Below are positions 6,995-13,469 of a stretch of 28,503 nucleotides of DNA, in pieces. The translations under genes were made by a program, and so were the position numbers. This DNA is from Candidatus Dormiibacter sp. GTDB lineage: Bacteria > Chloroflexota > Dormibacteria > UBA8260. The stretch lies in NCBI GenBank assembly GCA_025450495.1, contig JANWHI010000077.1, positions 1-28,503 of the forward strand, in the 5' to 3' direction. Each line of letters opens with the position of its first letter. Position 1 is the first letter of the stretch. The notes under the pieces were generated by a model. It searched no databases. It had not been told where the DNA came from and saw nothing but the letters and a program-made list of their open reading frames with translations.

Positions 6995-7648
6995 ATGACT
7001 ATGAGCGCGGACGGGCCGGTTGTCAAGCAGCGCCGGGCATACGACGCCCGCCGGCGCCGCGAGGCCGCCACCGCGAGGCGAGACGCCGTGATCGCCGCCG
7101 CGGAGCGCCGCTTCCTCGCCGACGGGTATGCGGCCACCACGATCGCCGCCCTGGCCGCGGACGCCGGCACCTCCGTCGACAGCGTGTACAAGGCGTTCGG
7201 CGGCAAGCCGGGGCTGGTTCGGGCGATCTGGAGGAAGGCCCTGGAGGGCGGCGGCCCGGTCCCTGCGGAGCAGCGGTCCGACGACCTGCAGAACCGCGAG
7301 CCCGATCCACGCAGGATCATCGAGGGGTGGGGAGCCTTCTCCGCCGAGCTCGCGCCCCGCACCGTGCCCATCCTGCTGCTGGTCCGCGCGGCGGCGGCGA
7401 CCGATCCGGAGATGCGAGTGCTCCAGGACCAGCTCGACGCGGGCAGGCTGCGGCGCATGACCGACAACGCGCGCCGCCTGCGCGATCACGGTCACCTTCG
7501 CGACGGCATCGCGCTCGCGCAGGCTGCCGACGTGCTCTGGACGTACAGCTCGGCGGAGCTGTGCGAGATGCTCGTGTACCGCCGCGGCTGGTCGCCGTAT
7601 CGGTACGGGCGCTTCATCGCGGACGCGATGATCGCGGCGCTCCTGTAG
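6995..7648 (+). CDS. TetR/AcrR family transcriptional regulator
   Basis: Repressor of 217 aa. The N-terminal helix-turn-helix is typical: AVIAAAERRFLADGYAATTIAALAADAGTSVDSVYKAFGGKPGLV (about residues 32-76), with recognition helix TSVDSVYKAFGGK. The C-terminal ligand-binding half is helical and contains TVPILLLVRAAAATDPEM and the WSPYRYGRFIADAMIAALL end, a pattern common in TetR proteins of high-GC bacteria. The ATG at 6995 is directly at the predicted transcription start (leaderless); M3 at 7001 is an alternative. It lies divergent to the SnoaL/NmrA unit across a strong palindrome, which suggests autoregulation and control of that unit. The ligand is unknown. Confidence 0.92.
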   Translation: MTMSADGPVVKQRRAYDARRRREAATARRDAVIAAAERRFLADGYAATTIAALAADAGTSVDSVYKAFGGKPGLVRAIWRKALEGGGPVPAEQRSDDLQNREPDPRRIIEGWGAFSAELAPRTVPILLLVRAAAATDPEMRVLQDQLDAGRLRRMTDNARRLRDHGHLRDGIALAQAADVLWTYSSAELCEMLVYRRGWSPYRYGRFIADAMIAALL

Positions 7649-7654
7649 CGGGCA

Positions 7655-7674
7655 GTCGTCGCGACGGCATTTTT
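7655..7674 (+). terminator. Weak candidate intrinsic terminator after tetR
   Basis: A short GC hairpin (GTCGTCGCGACGGC, 7655-7668) is followed by a run of five T at 7670-7674, an unusual feature in this GC-rich sequence, shortly after the tetR stop. The stem is only 3-5 pairs, so the call is tentative. Confidence 0.35.
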
Positions 7675-7817
7675 GCTCCGGGGCAGAGGCAATGAAACTC
7701 TGTTGCAGGGGCATCAGTTCTCAGTCCGATCCACAACAAATCGCGTCTGCAACTCGAATACCATGCGGACCCGGCCGCCGCAGGTGAGCCGGCGCGGTTT
7801 AGACCAGGAGGATGGCG

Positions 7818-8102
7818 ATGTCTTTTGCTGTTGTCGGCAGAGTGGAGCTTCCCGAAGGCGGGACGATTGAAGAGGGACGCAAGCAGTTGGCGGAAGTGGT
7901 CCTCCCGGGGCTGAAGCAGGCTCCTGGATTCGTCTCCGCGATGTTCCTCTCCCCCAAAGAGGGAAACGAGGGCCTCAGCGTCATCGTGTGGAACACCGAA
8001 GATGACGCCAACAACGCCGTCAAGAACGCCACGTTCCCTGAGGGGATCAAGCCCCTCTCCTTTGAGGTTCGTGAGGTGGCGGCCAACACTGCCCAAAACT
8101 GA
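7818..8102 (+). CDS. Small ABM-like (antibiotic biosynthesis monooxygenase fold) protein
   Basis: A 94-aa protein with the dimeric alpha+beta-barrel pattern: strand SFAVVGRVELPEG, helix EEGRKQLAEVVLPGLKQAPGF, strand SAMFLSPKEGNEGLSVIVWNTEDDANNAV, then LSFEVREVAA. This resembles ABM/YdhR-type domains, which bind small hydrophobic compounds or heme; no catalytic residue can be assigned. The start at 7818 (MSFAVVG) is preferred over the ATG at 7812 because a perfect AGGAGG at 7806-7811 stands 6 nt before 7818 and abuts 7812. The 163-nt upstream region (7655-7817) holds the weak terminator and no clear promoter beyond TACCAT at 7759-7764. It has a relatively AT-rich, lysine-containing composition compared with its neighbours. 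Confidence 0.75.
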   Translation: MSFAVVGRVELPEGGTIEEGRKQLAEVVLPGLKQAPGFVSAMFLSPKEGNEGLSVIVWNTEDDANNAVKNATFPEGIKPLSFEVREVAANTAQN

Positions 8103-8144
8103 AGCTGGGCGGCAGATGGCGGGCTGAGGCCGGCTCGGTCTCTA

Positions 8145-8162
8145 CCCGCCGTGTCGGGCGGG
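8145..8162 (+). terminator. Candidate GC hairpin after the ABM-like gene
   Basis: CCCGCC (8145-8150), loop GTGTCG, GGCGGG (8157-8162): a six-pair GC stem 40 nt past the stop of the upstream gene. There is no T tract, so this could be a hairpin of the L-shaped type or chance in GC-rich DNA. Confidence 0.35.
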
Positions 8163-8220
8163 GTCGGCACTCCTACATCGCGAGGCCACTTGGATGGTGA
8201 GGTGGCACGATCGTGATGTT

Positions 8221-8383
8221 GTGGCACAAGAAGCTCGCCTTGGACGACAGGGGCGATTGGTGATCCCAGCTGCGGCGCGGCACGCGCTGGGGCTGCTGCC
8301 CGGGGATGTCCTCTCAGTCCGCGTTGAGGAAGACCATCTCGTCCTGGAGCGCCGGGCAGCGGTGCTGGCCAGGCTGCGCAAAG
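8221..8383 (+). pseudogene. AbrB/MazE-type antitoxin, 3' end lost by deletion
   Basis: From a GTG at 8221 the frame encodes the swapped-hairpin AbrB DNA-binding domain: ARLGRQGRLVIPAAARHALGL followed by PGDVLSVRVEEDHLVLERR. About 54 residues are family-like, up to LARLRK; beyond position 8383 the frame reads into arginine/glycine-rich nonsense (GCHAGYRYRRVGRGGGRPRR) that is the toxin sequence in a wrong frame, and it ends only at 8667. Family antitoxins normally continue with a toxin-binding helix that is absent here. An ATG at 8194 is an alternative start. The DNA-binding part is intact, so it could still act as a repressor. Confidence 0.75.
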
Positions 8384-8635
8384 GCTGCCACGCGGGATAT
8401 CGATACCGACGGGTTGGGCGAGGAGGTGGACGCCCTCGGCGTGCGCGTGATGGCCTTCGATCGGGACGCCGCCGAGGAGACGGCGCGGCTCTGGCCGTTG
8501 ACGACAGATGCTGGGCTGTCCCTCGCGGAGCGAGCCTGCTTGGCCCTCGCCGCAGCTCTCGGCGCCACCGCGGTGACGACAGACAGGGCGTGGGCTCACA
8601 TCAACGTGGGAGTGTCGGTGCAGGTCATCCGCTGA
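8384..8635 (+). pseudogene. PIN-domain toxin, N-terminal third missing
   Basis: In the frame ending at 8635 the sequence from 8384 (AATRDIDTDGLGEEVDALGV) through DRDAAEETARLWPLTT, AGLSLAERACLALAAALGA and AVTTDRAW to VQVIR is the C-terminal part, about 83 residues, of a PIN toxin of the kind paired with AbrB-type antitoxins. The C-terminal acidic positions remain (E in SLAERACLALA, where D is commoner, and D in TTDRAW). The N-terminal strand with the first catalytic aspartate and the helix with the conserved glutamate are absent, and no start codon with family-like sequence precedes it. It joins the antitoxin fragment directly, so one internal deletion removed both adjoining ends. It is not expected to be an active nuclease. 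Confidence 0.8.
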
Positions 8636-8691
8636 ATGCGGTGATGCGTGGATCGGCTGTGAGGTGAGGACGCGCGGCTTCAGCCGGCCAC

Positions 8692-9201
8692 TCAGCCCGG
8701 CGGATGTCCATCCAAGAGTGCTCCGGCGTAGTTCGTCACCGAGCGCTGGTAGCGTGGCAGGTGGGGTGCCAGCGCGGTCAGGGCCAGCGACAGGGCCTCT
8801 CGTTCCCGGCCGGTGTCGGCCAGCGCCAGGGCGAGGAAGGCGCGGACGGCGTCGTCGAGCTCATCGGATTCCGCGTCGAGCTCGGGGGTGAGCAGCGCGA
8901 CGCTCTCGGGGGAGCGATCGAGGTTGCGCAGGGAGCTGGCCAGCTGGATCGTGGCGCGGCGGCGGCGCAGCCCGGACAGGCCGAGGTCGAGCGCCTGCCT
9001 GTAGAGCGGGATGGCCAGATCGGAGTGGCCGGTGGAGTCGAGCGCGGCAGCGTGCTCGAAGATCGCGGCGGGGTCGTCCGCCGGGCGCTCGGCGACGAGC
9101 TCGTCGATGGCGGCCAGGAAGCCGGCCTCGGGGAGGTCGTCCAGCGATTGCCAGACGGCTGACAGACGCTGTTCCCAGCCTGTGTCGGTTGTCGGCGTCA
9201 C
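8692..9201 (-). CDS. Tetratricopeptide-repeat protein (TPR_5-like)
   Basis: A 169-aa soluble helical protein with TPR-like pairs: AAIFEHAAALDSTGHSDLAIPLYRQALDLGL (about residues 43-73), RRRATIQLASSLRNLDRSPESVALLTPEL (about 76-105) and AVRAFLALALADTGREREALSLALTAL (about 116-142). Such proteins scaffold protein-protein contacts; no catalytic role is expected. The GTG start at 9201 (MTPTTDTGWEQRL) is supported by TACCCT at 9208-9213, ending 6 nt upstream. An ATG at 9297 would run the protein through the divergent promoter and is rejected. It is divergent from the VirD4-like gene, 68 nt apart; no functional link can be claimed. Confidence 0.82.
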   Translation of the reverse strand: MTPTTDTGWEQRLSAVWQSLDDLPEAGFLAAIDELVAERPADDPAAIFEHAAALDSTGHSDLAIPLYRQALDLGLSGLRRRRATIQLASSLRNLDRSPESVALLTPELDAESDELDDAVRAFLALALADTGREREALSLALTALAPHLPRYQRSVTNYAGALLDGHPPG

Positions 9202-9269
9202 GCGGTCAGGGTAGCGTCCGATGGACGATGTCCGCGGGGCGTCCGCCGCGCCTTCGTACCGTGATTCGC

Positions 9270-11018
9270 GTGACCAACGCGAGCGTGCCACGACCACGAT
9301 CGCGGCGCGGTGACCTCGTGCTCATCACCGCGCTGTTGTGCGCGTGGTTGCTGCCCTGGCTCGTGCTCACCGGAGCGCTGGCCGTGGCCGGTGGACACCC
9401 CGACGTGTCGCCGCTCGAGTTCATCAACCCGCTGCGGATCGCCAGCACCTTCCGCGCTGACGGCAACACCCTGGTGTGGTGGCACCTGGTCGGCGCCGGA
9501 CCGCCGGCGCACGTGTGGCTGTTCATCGCCTTCATCGTCGCCATCGTGGTCGGCGGCGCAGCCACGGCGCTCGGTGCGCTGGTGGCCTGGGCGGGCGGCG
9601 TCCCCGGCATCGGTGCAACCCGCCTGCTGCTCCCCAACCGGCTGCCGCGCACCTCGCGGTGGGCGACGTGGCGCGACCTGCGCGCGCTGCAGGTCCGCCG
9701 TCCTCGCCCGGGTTCGATGGTGCTCGGTCGCCGCGGCACGCACCTGATCGCCACCGAGCGCGAGACGTCGGTGCTTGTCATCGGTCCGACGCGCAGCGGC
9801 AAGACCTCGGGCTTGGTGGTGCCCAACCTGCTCGAGTGGGACGGTCCGGCGATCGTCACCTCCACCAAGAGCGAGCTGGTCGACCTGTGCGCGGGTCACC
9901 GCCAAACCATCGGCCCGGTATCGATCTACGACCCCACCGGCGAGATCAGCGACCGCCATCGCACCGTCAGCTGGTCGCCCTTGACCGGTTGCCACGACCT
10001 CGACGTGGCCTGGACGGTGGCGGCATGGCTGTGCGCCGGGCTGCAACAGGGCAGTGCGCGCGGCGACAACGACTGGGCGCACTGGGCGGAGTCCGGCAAG
10101 CTGCTGATCGCCCCGTTGCTGTACGCCGCCGCCGCCTCCGACCGCAGCATCGTCGAGGTGCGCGACTGGATCCACGGCTTCGACGTCGAGGGACCGATGG
10201 CGGTGCTCCAGGCATTGTCCAAGCACTGCCCCGGCCCTGACTCGGATGCCGACCGTGCCATCGGCATGCTCACGTCGATCGATCAGCGTCCCGAGAAGGA
10301 GCGCGGCACCGTGTTCTCCACAGTGATGCGCATCTTCAGCGTCTTCAATGAGCGCTCCGTGGCCGCCTCCGCGACGACCTCCCATTTCGACCCGGAGCGG
10401 TTGCTGCGCACCCGCGGCACGCTGTTCCTGTGCACACCGCGACAATCGCCGGAGCGGGTGGCGTCGCTGTTCGTGGGAATCCTCATGACGGTGGTCACCA
10501 CCGCCTACCGGCTGGCAGCCACGCAGCCGCACGGCCGCATCAATCCCGAGCTCGGTCTGTTCCTCGACGAGCTGGCCAACGTGGTGCCGATCGAGGAGCT
10601 GCCGGCGCTGGCCTCGCAGGGGGCGGGCCGCGGCGTACTGCTCATGTCGATCGTGCAGGACTTCTCGCAGCTGCGCGCGCGCTACGGAGCTGATCGCGCC
10701 AACTCCATCCTCAACAACCACGGTTGCAAGATGGTGCTGCCCGGGATCAGCGACCCGGAGACGACCGAGGTCATCGCCAAGCTCGTCGGCCGCAGCGACG
10801 TCACCGATGTGCAGGTCAGCCACAACGACGGTCGTGCGTCGCGATCGTATTCCCTGCGCCAGGACCAGATGGCCTCGCCCGACGCGCTGCGACAGCTGCA
10901 GGAGGGGACCGGGATCGTGCTGTACAGAGGCAAGCCACCGACCATCGTCAGGCTGCGACCGTGGTACGCGGATCGGCGACTCGGTGAGCTGATCAGGCAG
11001 CCGTTGCAGCAGCCGTGA
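9270..11018 (+). CDS. VirD4/TraG-like conjugative coupling ATPase, orphan
   Basis: A 582-aa membrane-anchored ATPase of the type IV coupling protein family, which in conjugation brings DNA or protein to the secretion channel. Two N-terminal membrane segments are visible (about residues 15-40 and 82-107), then MVLGRRGTHLIATERETSVL, Walker A GPTRSGKTS (172-180), PAIVTSTKSELVDL, ISIYDPTGE-like motif, and Walker B LGLFLDELAN (428-437) with D433/E434; the segment SIVQDFSQLRARYG and SILNNHGCKMVLPG are also typical. The GTG at 9270 fits TACCGT at 9257-9262; a GTG at 9261 is an alternative. No relaxase, VirB4 or pilus gene is in the window, so its partner system is missing or elsewhere. Catalytic motifs are intact. 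Confidence 0.9.
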   Translation: MTNASVPRPRSRRGDLVLITALLCAWLLPWLVLTGALAVAGGHPDVSPLEFINPLRIASTFRADGNTLVWWHLVGAGPPAHVWLFIAFIVAIVVGGAATALGALVAWAGGVPGIGATRLLLPNRLPRTSRWATWRDLRALQVRRPRPGSMVLGRRGTHLIATERETSVLVIGPTRSGKTSGLVVPNLLEWDGPAIVTSTKSELVDLCAGHRQTIGPVSIYDPTGEISDRHRTVSWSPLTGCHDLDVAWTVAAWLCAGLQQGSARGDNDWAHWAESGKLLIAPLLYAAAASDRSIVEVRDWIHGFDVEGPMAVLQALSKHCPGPDSDADRAIGMLTSIDQRPEKERGTVFSTVMRIFSVFNERSVAASATTSHFDPERLLRTRGTLFLCTPRQSPERVASLFVGILMTVVTTAYRLAATQPHGRINPELGLFLDELANVVPIEELPALASQGAGRGVLLMSIVQDFSQLRARYGADRANSILNNHGCKMVLPGISDPETTEVIAKLVGRSDVTDVQVSHNDGRASRSYSLRQDQMASPDALRQLQEGTGIVLYRGKPPTIVRLRPWYADRRLGELIRQPLQQP

Positions 11019-11045
11019 ACAGCGCCTCTGCTACTCTGGCAAGCA

Positions 11046-11387
11046 ATGCCAGACGACACCGAGCAGCAGGTCTCATGGATGGCGGTGGCGGCGCATCTGC
11101 CCGTTGTGGCGAGCGATGGCGCTGAGGTTGGTCACGTGCTCGAGGTTGCCGCCCTGCCCTCTGAGGACATCTTCCACGGCATCGTGTTTCAGCACCGGAC
11201 TCGAGGCCGCACCTACCTGGCTCCGGCGGTGGACGTGGCGCGAATCACCACTCGCGCCGTGTATCTGAACGTCGACGCGGCGGCCGCGGGGAACTACGCG
11301 GAGTTCCAGCAGCTGCACGTCTCGCGGCTCGGGCTGCGCGGCATCCTCAACTGGAAGCACATGGGCTGGAAGGACTCGTCGGAGTAG
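11046..11387 (+). CDS. PRC-barrel-like domain protein
   Basis: A 113-aa soluble protein. Residues about 17-80 (LPVVASDGAEVGHVLEV ... FHGIVFQHRTRGRTYLAPAVDVARITTRAVYLNVD) have the strand pattern of a PRC-barrel: a GxxxGxV-type turn, a short loop, then an xVPAxxVxxIxxxxVxLxxx-like stretch. The C-terminal tail (GILNWKHMGWKDSSE) is short and polar. PRC-barrels bind RNA or proteins (as in RimM) or stand alone; no specific role can be given. The ATG at 11046 lies 9 nt after the TACTCT box at 11032-11037, so it probably has its own near-leaderless promoter despite following the ATPase gene by only 27 nt. Confidence 0.7.
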   Translation: MPDDTEQQVSWMAVAAHLPVVASDGAEVGHVLEVAALPSEDIFHGIVFQHRTRGRTYLAPAVDVARITTRAVYLNVDAAAAGNYAEFQQLHVSRLGLRGILNWKHMGWKDSSE

Positions 11388-11413
11388 GTCCGCGGGCGCG
11401 CGATGCGCCTCGG

Positions 11414-12673
11414 TCAGTCGGTGCGGTGCGCGGCAGCAGCGGCGGCAGACATCTCGTCGACCATCTCTTCGATGGTGGAGGGCATCACGCCGCGGATGCT
11501 CATGCCGCGGATCTCCTCGAGCATGGACGCCAGTGAACGCTTGGCGAGCGCGCCCTCGTCGAGGACCGCTTCCACTCGCGATGCGGAGAGGCGCAGGCGG
11601 CGCCGCGCGATCGCGCGAAGGTCGTCGAGCACCTCGGCAACACTGGGGGAGCCGGCCTGCAGCGCCCTGGTCTTGAACTCGTCCCAGGTGGCAGGCTTGT
11701 CGGCAACAGCGGTGGTCTCGGCGGCGACGGCGACGGTATCGTCAGTGGAGTCGGCGCGCCAGGCGGTGTCCCATGGGGCCACCCACGCTGCGTCGGGAAG
11801 CGTACTTGCGGACACCGCTGGAGCGTCCTCCGTCTGCGTCTCCGTGGTTTTGGCAGCCGCTTCGGCCGGTGCTTCGGGAGGTGCTTCATCAGCTGCAGTG
11901 GTTTCCGACCCGGGCTTGTCCCACTTGGTGGACGGCCAATGACGAGCAGGCACCGTGGCGTGGCCCACGGTGCCGTTGGTGCCGTTGGTCGGGGTCGATG
12001 GGCTTTCGCCCGCCGCCGCTGAGGGCTGTGGATCGGGCGCGGACTGTTCGGCGGCGTCGCCCGACTCAGCGGGGAGCGTCCCCGAGCCGACGCGGAGCAC
12101 GCGCACGATGCCCTGGTGATTCGAGGCCATCGCCTCGAGCAGGGCCGGGTCACCGAGTGACGGATGAATGTCGGTGTACGACTGCGCCTGGCGCCCCGCC
12201 GCGACACAGGTCACACCGCGTCCCACCGGGGTGGTGATCTCCACCACGAAGGTGCCGCCGCGCTGGCCGAGGTCCTCGAGGAGGCTGGGCCAGCTGACCC
12301 ACATCAGGCGGAGATCGTCGTAGACGGAGTCACCGCGCAACAGGGCCTCGGACAGGTCGACGAGCGAGCTCTCCAGACGCTCAGCCCACACCGACGCATC
12401 GGGCCATGCCTGCAGCGATGCCAGCAGGTTGACACCCGTGCTGACCACGCCGCCCTCGACGACATGCACGTCGAGGACGTTGCCGCCGCGCATCAGGATC
12501 ACCGCGCCCCGCTCGCCGTCACGGACGACAAGCGTGCCGTCTCCGATGACCGGCGCCAGCGCATCCATGACCACCGCGCGCGCCGGGATGTCCGCAAACA
12601 CCACCGCGCCGCGGGGCAGCAATGGCAGCGGGTCGTCAGCGATGCGGGTCGGATCGAGGGTCGGTTCGGTCAT
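11414..12673 (-). CDS. Uncharacterised protein with DUF4388-like N-terminus and Pro/Ala-rich linker
   Basis: A 419-aa protein that I do not recognise with certainty. Residues about 20-175 form an alpha/beta domain; GDGTLVVRDGERGAVILMRGGNVLDVHV recalls DUF4388 (PATAN) domains, which occur in regulatory and gliding-related proteins. Residues about 185-330 are a low-complexity linker rich in A, P, T, E and S. The last ~90 residues are helical (ATWDEFKTRALQAGSPSVAEVLDDLRAIARRRLRL; SMLEEIRGMSIRGVMPSTIEEMVDEM), likely a protein-interaction domain. There is no signal peptide or membrane segment. The ATG at 12673 is chosen because TAGCAT at 12682-12687 ends 8 nt upstream (leaderless). It stands alone on the minus strand between two plus-strand genes. 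Confidence 0.7.
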   Translation of the reverse strand: MTEPTLDPTRIADDPLPLLPRGAVVFADIPARAVVMDALAPVIGDGTLVVRDGERGAVILMRGGNVLDVHVVEGGVVSTGVNLLASLQAWPDASVWAERLESSLVDLSEALLRGDSVYDDLRLMWVSWPSLLEDLGQRGGTFVVEITTPVGRGVTCVAAGRQAQSYTDIHPSLGDPALLEAMASNHQGIVRVLRVGSGTLPAESGDAAEQSAPDPQPSAAAGESPSTPTNGTNGTVGHATVPARHWPSTKWDKPGSETTAADEAPPEAPAEAAAKTTETQTEDAPAVSASTLPDAAWVAPWDTAWRADSTDDTVAVAAETTAVADKPATWDEFKTRALQAGSPSVAEVLDDLRAIARRRLRLSASRVEAVLDEGALAKRSLASMLEEIRGMSIRGVMPSTIEEMVDEMSAAAAAAHRTD

Positions 12674-12974
12674 GGGCGCCCATGCTAGCGTGCTGGGCGG
12701 AGGGGCATCAGGGCGTTTCCGCCCCGTAACCGCGTCGAAGGCGTTCTGCAGCGACGCAGGCGACAAACGTCAGCACCAGCCACGCCAACCAAGCCAAGCG
12801 GGCCACAGAGGAGCGACCGCCGGGGCGGTGGCGATGTCCACGGGCGTGCCGGGGCGCGGGATGGTGGTCCAGGGCGATTCCGCCGCCAACCGCGCCGCCG
12901 CGTCCTCAGCCAGTTGGATGCCCTTTCGCACGCCCGCCGAAGCGGCGATGCCCTAGCCCACTAGACTCCGGCCG
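12674..12974. other. Intergenic stretch of 301 nt between divergent genes, with a possible small minus-strand ORF
   Basis: Both ends hold promoters: TAGCAT (12682-12687, minus) for the DUF4388-like gene and TAGACT (12962-12967, plus) for the CBS gene. In between, a minus-strand frame from GTG at 12931 to a stop at 12770 encodes about 53 residues (VRKGIQLAEDAAARLAAESP ... PLWPAWLGWRGW) that look plausibly protein-like but match no family I know and lack an SD. After its stop the same strand continues with sequence that reads SPASLQNAFDAVTGRKRPDA. I see no repeat or RNA gene here. Confidence 0.35.
12962..12967 (+). promoter_or_regulatory. -10 box of the CBS/citrate synthase operon, leaderless
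   Basis: TAGACT ends 7 nt before the ATG at 12975, so the transcript would start at the ATG. No SD precedes this start. Confidence 0.6.
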
Positions 12975-13469
12975 ATGAGCGAGAAGGTGCAGAGCGGCGA
13001 CCCGGTGGCGATCACCGTGGCTGACGTGATGGTCAGCAACGTGCTCGTGGTGCACTCCGGCGACAGCGTTGACGACGCGGTGCGGCTCATCGTCGACAGC
13101 CGCATCACCGGCGTTCCCGTGGTCGACGGCGAGCATCACATCCTCGGCATCGTCGCCGAGTCCGACGTGCTCGGCAAGCGCGGCCAGACCGTCGACGAGG
13201 TGATGACCACCGACGTGATCACCACCACTGAGGGCAAGACGCTCGACTCCGCCGCCGAGACGATGCTGACCCGGCGCATCCGCCGCCTGCCGGTGGTGCG
13301 CGATGGTCGCCTCGTCGGCATCCTCACCCGCGCCGACCTGCTCCGTCACGTGCGCCACACCCACTGGACCTGTGACTGGTGCGGCACCACCGTCCTCGGT
13401 CTGCGCCGGCCCAACGCCTGCCCGCAGTGCGGCGGCGAGACCTGGACCTTCGTGGCGGTGCCGCGCTGA
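12975..13469 (+). CDS. Tandem CBS-domain protein with C-terminal zinc ribbon
   Basis: A 164-aa cytoplasmic protein. CBS 1 covers about residues 12-70 (TVADVMVSNVLVV ... RITGVPVVDGEHHILGIVAE) and CBS 2 about 73-130 (VDEVMTTDVITTTEGKTL ... RIRRLPVVRDGRLVGILTRADLL). Paired CBS modules bind adenine nucleotides and act as energy or ligand sensors. The C-terminal ~30 residues carry CDWCG ... CPQCGG, a four-cysteine zinc ribbon, which may contact nucleic acid or protein. Its stop overlaps the citrate synthase start by one base (TGATG), so the two are made together. Regulation of citrate synthase by an adenylate-sensing CBS protein is an attractive inference with no direct evidence. Confidence 0.92.
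   Translation: MSEKVQSGDPVAITVADVMVSNVLVVHSGDSVDDAVRLIVDSRITGVPVVDGEHHILGIVAESDVLGKRGQTVDEVMTTDVITTTEGKTLDSAAETMLTRRIRRLPVVRDGRLVGILTRADLLRHVRHTHWTCDWCGTTVLGLRRPNACPQCGGETWTFVAVPR

Noticed and set aside
8221..8635. A second functional toxin-antitoxin pair
   Set aside because: The toxin lacks its N-terminal catalytic residues and a start codon, and the antitoxin lacks its toxin-binding tail.
9198..10823. Long open frame of 541 codons on the minus strand opposite the VirD4-like gene
   Set aside because: It is antisense to a gene with clear ATPase motifs, is full of Arg/Gly/His residues and lacks any family pattern; such shadows are common in very GC-rich DNA.
9270..11018. Integrated conjugative element around the VirD4-like gene
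   Set aside because: No integrase, relaxase, other secretion gene, tRNA or flanking repeat is visible, and composition does not change around it.
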